Below, in pieces: positions 1-7,643 of a DNA stretch of 64,000 nucleotides. Origin of the DNA: Planctomycetota bacterium (GTDB lineage Bacteria > Planctomycetota > MHYJ01 > JACPTZ01); the NCBI GenBank assembly GCA_016192525.1, contig JACPTZ010000091.1, positions 142,115 to 206,114 on the forward strand, read 5' to 3'. The notes beneath the pieces were generated by a model. It had not been told where the DNA came from, made no database searches, and was given only the letters and a program-made list of their open reading frames with translations. The position numbers and the translations under genes were made by a program. The number at the start of each line of letters is the position of its first letter. The first letter of the stretch is position 1.

Positions 1-957
1 CCGCTGGACGAGTTCGCCCCGACCGAGACCACCGTCACCGTCCGCGCCGGGGAGACCGCAACCGTCCATCTGACGCCACAGGTGAACCCGGCCTGGAAAC
101 CGTCCACCCCCCCGGCCGTGCCGGCCGCGCCCGCCACCGGCGCCCGACTCCCCGCCGGCTTCTCGGCGGTGGGGACGGCGACCGACCCGGCGAGCGGCCT
201 GCCGATGCGGATCCGGTGCGACAAGATTGCCTACGAGCTTGTCCTGATCCCGGCCGGGGAGTTCACGATGGGGAGCCCGGACGGCGAGGGAATGGATGAA
301 GAGCACCCACAGCACCGGGTTCATCTCGACGCGTACTACCTCGGGGTGACCGAGGTGAGCAACGGGCAGTTCCGGCAGTTCCGGCCCGAATACAACTCCT
401 GCGACTTTGACGGGAAGACCCTGAACGCCGACAACCAGCCGGTGGTCGAGGTGACGTGGAAGGACGCGGAGTCGTTCTGCGTCTGGGCGGGGCTGGTCCT
501 GCCGACGGAGGCGCAATGGGAGAAGGCGGCCCGGGGAGGGGACGGCCGGAAGTTTCCCTGGGGCCCGCTGTGGCCGCCGCCGCGGGGCTCGGGGAACTAC
601 CAGGACGCGACAACCGAGCGCACTCTCGTCGGTTTCTCCGGGATACCCAACTATGATGACGGCTATGCGGTGACGAGCCCGGTGGGGACATTCGGAACGG
701 ATGCCCCATACGGAACGCGGGATCTGAGCGGGAACGTCTCGGAATACTGCGCGGACCGTTATGCGGACAAGTACTCCGGCCGCGCGCCGGAGCGGAACCC
801 GACGGGGCCGGCGAGCGGTCCGGACCGCGTGGCGCGCGGCGCGTCGTGGTACAGCAACGACCTGGTCGACATCCGGGTGGCCCACCGAGTCAAGGTCGCA
901 GAGACGACCCAGGACAGCGGCACCGGTTTCCGGGGCGCGCTGGTGGTCTCCCGGTAA
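1..957 (+). CDS. FGE-sulfatase (SUMF1) domain protein, 5' end outside window
   Basis: The frame is open from base 1, so the gene begins left of the window; 318 residues are visible. The first ~30 residues (PLDEFAPTETTVTVRAGE and onward) look like the last strands of a PEGA or carboxypeptidase-like beta domain. A proline/alanine linker follows, then a formylglycine-generating-enzyme-type fold from about residue 75 to the end, with the family signatures MGSP, LPTEAQWEKAARGG, DLSGNVSEYCAD and RVARGASW. Many proteins with this fold are not sulfatase activators but kinase-associated or surface proteins, so a catalytic role is not claimed. A GGGAG ribosome site lies just after the stop and serves the next gene 20 nt downstream, so the two are probably one operon. 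Confidence 0.85.
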   Translation, partial: PLDEFAPTETTVTVRAGETATVHLTPQVNPAWKPSTPPAVPAAPATGARLPAGFSAVGTATDPASGLPMRIRCDKIAYELVLIPAGEFTMGSPDGEGMDEEHPQHRVHLDAYYLGVTEVSNGQFRQFRPEYNSCDFDGKTLNADNQPVVEVTWKDAESFCVWAGLVLPTEAQWEKAARGGDGRKFPWGPLWPPPRGSGNYQDATTERTLVGFSGIPNYDDGYAVTSPVGTFGTDAPYGTRDLSGNVSEYCADRYADKYSGRAPERNPTGPASGPDRVARGASWYSNDLVDIRVAHRVKVAETTQDSGTGFRGALVVSR

Positions 958-977
958 TCGCGAAAGGGAGAAGAATC

Positions 978-2828
978 GTGAAACAGCCGAGCAATCTGGC
1001 CCTGGGCGCGGTGGCGGTGCTGCTCGCCTGCCTCCAGTGCGGAACGACGCCGGCGGACGATGGCGCGGCTCCGGCACCGGTGATGAAGCTCAGCGCCGCG
1101 CTTGAATGGGAGGATCGCGCGGGGGCCGCGGGGCGCGAGGAGTTCTTCGCGAACCTGTCCCCGGCCGAACTGAAAGACGGGGCGTTCTGGATCCTCTTCC
1201 GGAAAGTCGAGGGCGCGCTGCGGCCGGCGGTGGTGGTCAACGGCGAGGTCAAGACGGTCGGGCCACAGGTCACCGAAATCGTCGAGCTGACGGTGGCGAT
1301 CACCTGCACGGGAGGCGAGACCGACAAGCGCCTCACCCGGGTCCTCTTCAGCGACCGCCGGGTCCTCGGGCCGAAGGTCCCGCACCCGGACGACCTCTAC
1401 TGCGCCTCAGTCGTCCACACGGCGGTCACCGGGCGGCCGCCGACGGACGCCGCTTCGGTCCCGGAGGAGTTGCGGGCGCGGGCGCAGCGGACGCTGGCGC
1501 TCAACGCGGCGTTTGTCGCCGACGCGGACCGATACGCGCGCGAGATCGAACAGGCCTTCGCGGTCCGCACCCGCTACGCCCTCCCGCGGGTCCTGCTGGC
1601 GGCCGAGGAGTGGATGGAGATCCCCGCCGAGAAAAAGCCGGCGTCGGGGGGAGGCGGACCGTTCGGCACCCCGCTCGACGAGCAGATCTTCGGCGGAGAG
1701 GAGCCGCCGCCGGCGCTCGCGCCCACCTACTCGCTCGATCTCTGCCTCGACCGGATCGAGGCGGAGGGGAAACACGCGGTGGCGTTCCAGACCGCCCGAT
1801 CCCTCTTCAACGACGTCCTCGAGGGAAAGATCATCAGCCAGGCCACCGGCGGCAAACGCCGGATCCTCACCGCGACGGCGGTCTTCGGCCAGATGGAGCG
1901 GAACCGGCAGGAGAAAGGGATCGCCAACGAGACGATCGTGGTAACGGGGAGCAACCGGGGGCCGCTCGACCGCTGCACACTGCTCTGGCCGTCGGCCCGG
2001 ACGGAGATCGTCTCGTTCCTGACCGCCCACCCTGCGGCGAAGGTGGTGATCCCCCGCGACCCGGTCGTCTTCTTCGCGGGAAAGAATCCGGCCTACGGGA
2101 TGTACGCGTGGTACGAGGTGGAACCGGAGACCGGGCGTCTGGTCGGGGTCCTCCCCAGCGGCCTGCACGGCGCCTCCGAGGAGTGGGCGGCGCTTGTCAA
2201 GATCCTCGGCGACGAATCGCTCAGCCGGCTGAAGGAGATGGTCGGCCGCGAGGGGGGCCCCCACGCCTTCTTCGGAACGGTGGCCGGGCTCTACGTGTCG
2301 TCGGCCGGCCTCCTCGACGCGGTCAACCTGGTCCTCGCCAACCCCGAGCTGGCGGCACTCTCGGACGCGGAGTGGAAGAAGTTCCTCGCCGACCACTCGA
2401 TCGCGTACGCCCGCCAGTTTCTCGAGGCCAACGCCGACCTCTACGATTCCTACTCCTCCCGGGTGGGGTTCTGGGGCGGGGTGGCGGCGCTCACCGCCAA
2501 CTTCGACGGCGCGGACGCGGCCCGTCAGTGCCTGAACCACGCCTGGACGGACGTCAAGGCTCGGGCGAGCAACGAGGCGAAGGAGTGGCTGGCGGGGAAG
2601 CACGACGAACTCCAGACGGAGGCGCGCACCGCCCTGCTGGAGGAGGTGACGGGCAGGTTTGGCCAGCGGGGGGCGATCGCCAAGGAGCTTATCGAGCAGG
2701 TCCGCGAGAGATACAACCTCGGGGTGGAAGCGGTCCCGGGGTGGGTCGAGGATTCCGCCCCGCACGTCCGGGAGATCATCGAGGAGCTCGAGAACCCGAC
2801 CCCGGCCCCGACCCCGCCGGCGCGGTAG
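978..2828 (+). CDS. predicted lipoprotein of unknown function, 616 aa
   Basis: The GTG start at 978 is chosen because AAAGGGAG sits 8-12 nt upstream and the protein then opens with a classical export signal: KQ, a hydrophobic run LALGAVAVLL, and a lipobox-like LLAC around residue 17. The mature protein is about 600 residues with no motif I recognise. It is rich in Glu/Asp and Ala, looks mainly helical in its C-terminal half, and ends in a Pro/Thr/Ala tail (PTPAPTPPAR). It follows the SUMF1-domain gene by 20 nt and is probably co-transcribed. It could be a periplasmic scaffold or protease-like protein, but nothing in the sequence shows an activity. Confidence 0.75.
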   Translation: MKQPSNLALGAVAVLLACLQCGTTPADDGAAPAPVMKLSAALEWEDRAGAAGREEFFANLSPAELKDGAFWILFRKVEGALRPAVVVNGEVKTVGPQVTEIVELTVAITCTGGETDKRLTRVLFSDRRVLGPKVPHPDDLYCASVVHTAVTGRPPTDAASVPEELRARAQRTLALNAAFVADADRYAREIEQAFAVRTRYALPRVLLAAEEWMEIPAEKKPASGGGGPFGTPLDEQIFGGEEPPPALAPTYSLDLCLDRIEAEGKHAVAFQTARSLFNDVLEGKIISQATGGKRRILTATAVFGQMERNRQEKGIANETIVVTGSNRGPLDRCTLLWPSARTEIVSFLTAHPAAKVVIPRDPVVFFAGKNPAYGMYAWYEVEPETGRLVGVLPSGLHGASEEWAALVKILGDESLSRLKEMVGREGGPHAFFGTVAGLYVSSAGLLDAVNLVLANPELAALSDAEWKKFLADHSIAYARQFLEANADLYDSYSSRVGFWGGVAALTANFDGADAARQCLNHAWTDVKARASNEAKEWLAGKHDELQTEARTALLEEVTGRFGQRGAIAKELIEQVRERYNLGVEAVPGWVEDSAPHVREIIEELENPTPAPTPPAR

Positions 2829-3413
2829 GCAGCGGGCGGACGCGGATCAACCATGGGGCCCGAGTCGTCCCAACACTCTTCCGTTCCTCGTATGGTCAAC
2901 CGTCAAGACGCGGTCGGCGAGGCAACGGGGGAATGCGCGGTCCAAGGCCTGTCTGACACCTCCTCCGGCGAAGGCGCAGGAACGGTAGGACAGGCTTTCC
3001 AGCCTGTCCGAATCCGCCGGGAATTCTTTTGACGTCGTGCGCCTCACAGGTGTAGCGTGCGTCGTGGGGAAGGCACAGGCCTGTACCCCCTCCCCCCGCT
3101 GAGTCCAGAGTCCTCAGAAGCTGATCGAGGAGGTCCTGGCCGATCTCGACGAGGTGCGGCGGAGTCGAAAGAACTCCGGCGTGTTCCTGTAGGCGGTCTC
3201 GCAGGAGACTTGCAGAGGGAGGGATTGATGCCGGTCCAGCAATTCAGGGGCAAGAATGGTGTGGAGATGGCACCGTTGTCCCCTCTCGGCGATTCGATCG
3301 GATCATCATCCTGTGAGCGCAGAGGGCGAGATCCGCGCACACAACGCTTTTACGCCTGCCCGCCCTTCGTGTGGCGGGAGCGCACTACGAACGGCGCGGG
3401 GCCGTTCGTAGTG
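2829..3413. other. gene-poor stretch with a hairpin and a possible coding relic
   Basis: No gene with convincing start and composition is visible. A perfect hairpin occupies 2988-3009 (GGACAGGCT, loop TTCC, AGCCTGTCC) without a T tract, so it is either a weak terminator for the upstream operon or a REP-type repeat. At 3115-3192 a short plus-strand frame reads QKLIEEVLADLDEVRRSRKN and stops; it looks like the tail of a decayed gene. Confidence 0.5.
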
Positions 3414-3450
3414 CGTCCCGTAAGGGCGCACTGTTGTTGCCGTTGTAGTT
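3414..3450 (+). repeat. dispersed repeat GTTCGTAGTGCGTCCC, copy 1
   Basis: GTTCGTAGTGCGTCCCGTAAGGGCGCACTG followed by a TTGTTG-type tract. The same ~30-bp core followed by TG/TTG-rich DNA recurs at 38988 and 39779, where it flanks the higBA module. Confidence 0.7.
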
Positions 3451-3477
3451 GCTGCTGTTCGATCTGCACGGGATCCC

Positions 3478-3897
3478 GTGGAACCAAGGGTCCTGCAGAC
3501 GATCCGCAGCGCCCCGTGCCGCGCTATCCTGCGCAAGATTGCCGCGACCCCCTTCCCGATCCGGTTCAACCGGGGGGAATTGCGCGAGAGGTTGTCACCG
3601 TCGGAGGGGAACGTCCTGGACAACTTCCTGACGAAGATGAACGGTCTCGGCGTCATCCGTCCGGACCCGGAGGGCGGCCGGGGCGCGTACCGATTCGTGA
3701 ATCAACTGCACTACGTCTACTTCTGGCGCGAGGGCCAGCGCGCGAGGGGGAGGCGAAGAAGGCTGATCAAGATCGGGCGCCGATACGGCCCGACGCGGGG
3801 AGCCGCGACGATGGCGGCGCGGCAACTCGAGACGAGCGTTCGAGAGGCGACGCCGGCATCGGGGCTGAGTCGTGTGTGCGAGATCGTCAGAAAGTGA
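3478..3897 (+). pseudogene. relic of a gene with a winged-helix-like module (copy A)
   Basis: An open frame of 139 codons whose middle part (bases 3541-3744) is 94% identical, without gaps, to 4648-4851. The shared peptide, around FNRGELRERLSPSEGNVLDN and GGRGAYRFVNQLHYVYFW, resembles the C-terminal winged-helix part of some AAA ATPases; this is inference. Sequence beyond the shared segment differs completely between the two copies and reads like low-complexity Arg/Ala-rich translation of GC-rich DNA. I therefore read both as truncated fragments bracketing the BrnT module rather than as functional genes. Confidence 0.45.
3541..3744 (+). repeat. 204-bp direct repeat, left copy (brackets the brnT module)
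   Basis: Aligns without gaps to 4648-4851 at an offset of 1107 bp with about 12 mismatches. The brnT gene and its partner lie between the copies. Confidence 0.85.
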
Positions 3898-4049
3898 ACG
3901 GCGCATGGGCGGTTCGGAGCATTGTTACGAGTTGCGGTCCCGGCCACGAGTTGCTTCATTATCGGTCAACCGGGCCGGCGGGTGAATGGACCGTGGAGAC
4001 GGTCGTGAAGGCGGCCTCGTAGGACCCCCTTTCGGCGCGGGAGGAAGAC

Positions 4050-4328
4050 GTGGAACCGTACTTCTCGTGGGATCACGACAAGGCACGGAGAAACCTGCAG
4101 AAGCACGGTGTCGGATTTGAGGAAGCGGCGACTGTCTTCCCCGATCCGCTCGCCAGGATCACGCTGGATCCGGAGCACTCCGAACGAGACACTCGCGAGT
4201 TGATACTCGGTGAGTCTTGTGCAGGGCGCCTCATCGTGGTATCATTTGTGGAGCGTGGTGAGGCAGTCCGAATCATCAGCGCCCGCCTCGCGACGAGAAC
4301 GGAGCGGCATGAATACGAAGAAGGCTAG
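4050..4328 (+). CDS. brnT: BrnT family type II toxin (DUF497)
   Basis: A 92-residue protein of the usual BrnT length. The signatures are clear: FSWDHDKARRNLQKHGVGFEEA near the N-terminus, the PDPLARI segment, and the C-terminal RIISARLATRTERHEYE core. BrnT is a RelE-fold mRNA-cleaving toxin whose operon is normally repressed by the toxin-antitoxin complex. The GTG start at 4050 has GGGAGGAAG 4-10 nt upstream. The downstream gene overlaps its end by 20 nt, as expected for a toxin-antitoxin pair. The partner is not a typical BrnA. Confidence 0.88.
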   Translation: MEPYFSWDHDKARRNLQKHGVGFEEAATVFPDPLARITLDPEHSERDTRELILGESCAGRLIVVSFVERGEAVRIISARLATRTERHEYEEG

Positions 4329-4536
4329 CATGCAACCCGCGAAGCGGAGTCGCGACGAAATGCGGCCGGAGTACGACTTTTCAAACGCCCGGCCAAACCG
4401 GTTCGCGAAGCGCTTTGCTCGTGGCCGAGCGGGCGGCGTTCTCGTTCTGCTGGAACCCGATGTCGCAAAGGCGTTCAAATCAAGCGAGAAGCTTAACGCA
4501 TTTCTGCGAGCCACGCTGGCGGCGGTCAAGGGCTGA
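4309..4536 (+). CDS. putative antitoxin partner of BrnT
   Basis: Two starts are possible: ATG 4309 (GGAG four bases upstream, overlapping brnT by 20 nt) or ATG 4330 (GAAGAAGG five bases upstream); both give the same core. The 75- or 68-residue product contains DEMRPEYDFSNARPNRFAKRF and a C-terminal segment VLLEPDVAKAF...LNAFLRATLAAVK. I recognise this layout from small antitoxins (MRPEYDFS ... DPDVA...F..SE.VN..LR) often encoded next to DUF497-type or nuclease toxins. The C-terminal helix pair would suit a ribbon-helix-helix or oligomerisation role. Antitoxin function is inferred from the position and that resemblance. Confidence 0.65.
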   Translation: MNTKKASMQPAKRSRDEMRPEYDFSNARPNRFAKRFARGRAGGVLVLLEPDVAKAFKSSEKLNAFLRATLAAVKG

Positions 4537-4551
4537 CGCTGACGGGGACCG

Positions 4552-4902
4552 TTGAAGAGCGACGAGTCCCGTTCAAGGGGGCGGAGCGAACAGTCTCCGG
4601 CGCGACAAGCCAGGGTCGTGAGCCACGACACGGTCCGCGCCACAAGCGCCGCGACCCCCTTCCCGATCCGGTTCAACCGGGGAGAATTGCGCGAGAAGTT
4701 GTCACCGTCGGAGGGGAAGGTCCTGGACAACTTCCCGACGAAGATGAAGGGTCTCGGCGTCATCCGTCCGGACACGGAGGGCGGCCGGGGCGCCTACCGG
4801 TTTGTGAATCAACTGCACTACGTCCACTTCCGGCTCGAGGGCCAGCGCGCGTGGGCCGAGTGGGCCGACAAGCCGCGCTACCGGCCGACTACAAAGGGCT
4901 AG
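4552..4902 (+). pseudogene. relic of the winged-helix-like gene (copy B)
   Basis: Second copy of the module at 3478-3897; bases 4648-4851 carry the 204-bp duplicated segment. The start is uncertain: the upstream ~30 codons have no counterpart in copy A, and the tail after GQRA diverges at once. It probably derives from the same interrupted gene as copy A. Confidence 0.4.
4648..4851 (+). repeat. 204-bp direct repeat, right copy
   Basis: Partner of 3541-3744, about 94% identical without gaps. Confidence 0.85.
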
Positions 4903-4995
4903 TTCTGCCGCTTGTGGAGGGGGGGCGTTCACGCGGGATGCACCCGGCATAGGAAGTGACGAGTTCCACGGTTTGGACCATAGCGGGGAGGAGGC

Positions 4996-5871
4996 ATGCG
5001 CGCTGACCACTTGGTCAAGGACCTTGAGCAGTTCTGGGAGGATCTCACCCGTCACAAGGAACTTTGGGAGAACTCGTTCGGAGACTCTCACCTCGACGCT
5101 GCGGAGTTTCCGATTCGCAACGTAGAGGAGTTGCGCACGCAATGTCGCGGTCTTGCGCGGTCGTTGGGACGGCTACGCCCCTTTCTGACCAAGTTTCGCC
5201 CGTCTTGGATTATGGAACATCCGGCGTCCCGCGTCACTTGGGATGCGTTGGAAGAAGCCGTTTCTCCCGACGCGCTTCCGCTCCGCAAGGGACCTTCACT
5301 GGAAGCAGTTCTTCCACTGATTAACCAGGTCATTGGACAGGTAAAGGCGTTCGGTTCAGATGTGGAGATCTCGGTGGACCCAGAGTCGCCGACATCGATC
5401 GCGAAGAGAGGAGGTCCGGAACGGATTATTGGGTTGCTTCTGCGTTTCCATCTTGTCGCGCAGCAGCTTCGGCGAAGACACGACGCGCGCGCCACTCTTG
5501 ACATTAAAGATGAATATGACGCTCAGGATCTCCTGCACAGTCTCTTGCGGCTCTTCTTTGATGACATCCGTGCGGAGGAATGTACTCCCAGCTACGCTGG
5601 CGGGTCATCAAGAATGGACTTCTTGATCAAGGCGGAAAAGACCGTCGTGGAAGTGAAGATGACCCGCGAATCGCTGACGGAACGCCAGGTCGGGACGGAG
5701 CTGATCCAAGACAGCGCTCGGTACTCCGGTCATGAAGACTGCCGGACATTGATCTGTTTCGTGTACGACCCGCAAGGTCGAATCGGAAATCCAGAGGGCC
5801 TTGAGAAGGATCTGTCGCGAGACGAAGGGAACTTGAAGGTCCGCGTACTCGTCGTCCCAAGAGAGACATAG
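4996..5871 (+). CDS. PD-(D/E)XK endonuclease domain protein (DpnII/MboI REase-like)
   Basis: A 291-residue protein with a helical N-terminal half (1-150) and a C-terminal nuclease domain. The block DEYDAQDLLHSLLRLFFDDI (172-191), then SYAGGSSRMDFL and VVEVKMTR, gives the PD-(D/E)XK triad as Asp208, Glu219 and Lys221. The run RTLICFVYDPQGRIGNPEG is also characteristic of this family, which I know from stand-alone restriction-like proteins in defence islands. No methyltransferase or specificity gene is adjacent. The start ATG 4996 has GGGAGGAGG just upstream. Base composition is visibly less GC-rich than the core genes, suggesting recent arrival. Confidence 0.8.
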   Translation: MRADHLVKDLEQFWEDLTRHKELWENSFGDSHLDAAEFPIRNVEELRTQCRGLARSLGRLRPFLTKFRPSWIMEHPASRVTWDALEEAVSPDALPLRKGPSLEAVLPLINQVIGQVKAFGSDVEISVDPESPTSIAKRGGPERIIGLLLRFHLVAQQLRRRHDARATLDIKDEYDAQDLLHSLLRLFFDDIRAEECTPSYAGGSSRMDFLIKAEKTVVEVKMTRESLTERQVGTELIQDSARYSGHEDCRTLICFVYDPQGRIGNPEGLEKDLSRDEGNLKVRVLVVPRET

Positions 5872-5986
5872 CCGACAGAAACGGGGTGTGCAACGTCGTG
5901 GAGACCACGTTTGCGCAGACCACGTCTTGGGACATAGACCCGGGCACATCATGACGCGGTCCGCATTAACCTGGGGGAGGTGCGTC

Positions 5987-6052
5987 GTGGGCACAAAGGA
6001 ACTTCAGGTCCTTATCAAGAAACTGCGCGATGCCGAGCTCGAAATGAGATGA
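5987..6052 (+). pseudogene. short in-frame leader peptide ending at TGA, upstream of the Imm5-like gene
   Basis: GTG at 5987 has an excellent ribosome site (GGGGGAGG, 7 nt upstream) and reads 21 codons (GTKELQVLIKKLRDAELEMR) to a TGA at 6050-6052. Reading on in the same frame, with no further stop, leads straight into the gene starting at 6110. The downstream ATG has no comparable ribosome site. Either the TGA is a nonsense mutation splitting one gene, or this is a short upstream cistron. Confidence 0.4.
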
Positions 6053-6109
6053 GGCAAGGCGGGGTTTCTGGACGCGGTCTTTCTTGCCCCAAGCAAGTTA
6101 TGGGCCAGA

Positions 6110-6721
6110 ATGACAGGTGGCGAATCGTGGTACTGGGACAAAGTCATGTGTGAAGCTGAAGGGAAGGATTTCCGCGAAATGTGGGACACGTCTGAGCGCG
6201 GCGACTGGCTGTTATGGCTTTCGATCCACATGATTGGCAGGAATGGCTGGCCGACGCATCACCAAGTTGTCTCAGCCTCTTGCCAATGTGCGAGACTGGC
6301 ACTAATGCATGTCAAGTCCGGCGAAGCTCGCCCGGTTAAGGCCATCGAAATGGCTGAAGCATGGGTTCGCGGACAGGCGACACTCGAAGAAGTGCGCGCT
6401 GTCGGTCATGCAGCCGATTACATGGATCATGACGATGCGGCCTACTGCGCGGCCCAGGCAGCAACATCCGCAGCTCAGGCAGTTTGCGCCGAAGAGGACG
6501 GCTCCTGTTTTCGCTTGGCCTATGTCGCCAGTGACGCGGCCAAATGGGCTGCATGGGCGGCGAGTTACGGAGTTTTCGCGGCGCATCTTCAAGTCGGGGA
6601 ATTTGGTCCTACGGCCGAAGAGGCGAGGGACCTTGCGGAGAAAACGACTCTGCGGGAGTGCGCGAACATCGTGCGGCGGATACTGCGCGTTCCAAACGAA
6701 TGGCCTGGACCGGGTCGATAG
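6110..6721 (+). CDS. Imm5-like (putative immunity) Ala/Trp-rich helical protein
   Basis: A 203-residue product with the pattern FREMWDTSERGDWLLWL, then CARLALMHV, then KAIEMAEAWVRGQATLEEVRA, then Ala-rich AA-x-AA repeats with WAAWAAS. I recognise this as the putative immunity protein family related to Imm5, an all-helical repeat family found beside polymorphic toxins and singly in planctomycete-type genomes. No toxin is adjacent. The start is uncertain: ATG 6110 lacks a good ribosome site, and the frame continues upstream through a TGA at 6050 to a well-primed GTG at 5987. The N-terminus may therefore be missing. Confidence 0.6.
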   Translation: MTGGESWYWDKVMCEAEGKDFREMWDTSERGDWLLWLSIHMIGRNGWPTHHQVVSASCQCARLALMHVKSGEARPVKAIEMAEAWVRGQATLEEVRAVGHAADYMDHDDAAYCAAQAATSAAQAVCAEEDGSCFRLAYVASDAAKWAAWAASYGVFAAHLQVGEFGPTAEEARDLAEKTTLRECANIVRRILRVPNEWPGPGR

Positions 6722-6750
6722 GTTGTCAGTTTTCTGCTGGCCCGGACCGT

Positions 6751-6848
6751 GGCCCGGACCGCATCGACAGTGGTCAGTTTCTGATGAGACCCTCGCAACT
6801 GTCGATCGGCTCCGCGTCACTGGAGTCCTTCCGCATGGTCGAAGGGAA
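6751..6848 (+). repeat. ~95-bp direct repeat carrying a dyad, left copy (leader of darTG)
   Basis: Aligns without gaps to 8948-9045 (offset 2197, roughly 89% identity). It contains an 8-bp dyad, GACAGTGG at 6766-6773 and CAACTGTC at 6796-6803, with one mismatch; the right copy has perfect arms. Each copy ends just before the first start codon of a toxin-antitoxin operon, so it is probably a shared promoter/operator region. Confidence 0.7.
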
Positions 6849-6854
6849 GGCGTA

Positions 6855-6983
6855 ATGCACACTCTCGCCGCAGTGTTCGCCCTCGCCAGAACGGAGCCGC
6901 GGGACAGGGCGGTTACACTGACCGACGCTGACGAAGAACCGGCCAATGGCGTCGATGAGACACCCGGGGAGGCCGAGGCGTGA
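6855..6983 (+). CDS. 42-aa acidic small protein translationally coupled to darT
   Basis: The ATG at 6855 follows GAAGGGAAGG and lies immediately after the 95-bp leader repeat. The frame runs 42 codons (MHTLAAVFALARTEPRDRAV..., ending in an Asp/Glu-rich tail) and its stop overlaps the darT start codon as GTGA (6980-6983). That overlap argues for translational coupling. The product matches no family I know. It may be a real small component or only a translated leader that delivers ribosomes to darT. Confidence 0.5.
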   Translation: MHTLAAVFALARTEPRDRAVTLTDADEEPANGVDETPGEAEA

Positions 6984-7537
6984 GTTCCGCGCCGGCCAAT
7001 CCGAAGATCTACCACATCACTCATGTGGACAACCTGCCTTCGATCCTTGTGGACGGCGGGCTGATCTCGGACGCGGCCATGATCGCCCGGGGAGGCCCGG
7101 CCGCGGCCGTCGGCATATCGAGCATCAAGCAACGGCGTCTTCGTTTGCCGGTGGACTGTCATCCCGGCACCTTTGTCGGCGACTACGTCCCGTTCTACTT
7201 CTGTCCGCGTTCGATCATGCTGTACGTGATCCATTGCGCGAATCATCCGGAGCTGATCTACCGGGGAGGGCAGGGACCGATCATCCATCTCGAGGCGGAC
7301 TTGCATGCCGCGGTCGCTTGGGCCAATGCGAAAGGCCGGCGCTGGGCGTTCAGCCTCTCCAACGCGGGCGCGGCCTATGCATCGTTCCGTTGCAGCCTCT
7401 CCGATCTCGGCGAGGTCGCCTGGGCCGCGGTGGACTCCTTCGACTTCCGCTCGGCCTCGGTGAAGGAAGGGAAACAAGCGGAGTTCCTCGTCCACGAGTC
7501 CTTTCCCTGGGACCTCGTGACGCGCATCGGAGTGTAG
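6980..7537 (+). CDS. darT: DarT DNA ADP-ribosyltransferase toxin, C-terminally truncated by an amber codon
   Basis: DarT attaches ADP-ribose to thymidine or guanosine bases in single-stranded DNA using NAD+. The product has the family layout: YHITHVDNLPSIL (NAD+ site, residues 11-23), SIKQRRL, GDYVPFYFCPRSIMLY (68-82), and the catalytic block KQAEFLVHESFPWDLV with the likely catalytic Glu168. It stops at TAG 7535-7537 after 185 residues. The same frame then continues for 29 codons (DIRSKVIDAM...THRPLVDVQSAWYY) to TGA 7625-7627, and that extension matches the normal DarT C-terminus ending in WYY. The gene is therefore a near-intact DarT cut by a single stop codon. It follows a coupled 42-aa frame and precedes darG. 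Confidence 0.9.
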   Translation: MSSAPANPKIYHITHVDNLPSILVDGGLISDAAMIARGGPAAAVGISSIKQRRLRLPVDCHPGTFVGDYVPFYFCPRSIMLYVIHCANHPELIYRGGQGPIIHLEADLHAAVAWANAKGRRWAFSLSNAGAAYASFRCSLSDLGEVAWAAVDSFDFRSASVKEGKQAEFLVHESFPWDLVTRIGV

Positions 7538-7643
7538 TCGTTGGACATTCGGTCGAAGGTGATTGACGCCATGCGGTCGGTCACGCACCGCCCTCTGGTC
7601 GATGTCCAGTCGGCGTGGTACTATTGAGAGACGGGGAGACGTC

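Noticed and set aside
3057..4022. 321-codon plus-strand frame across 3.0-4.0 kb
   Set aside because: It spans the dispersed repeat and the duplicated relic in a different frame and has no coherent composition.
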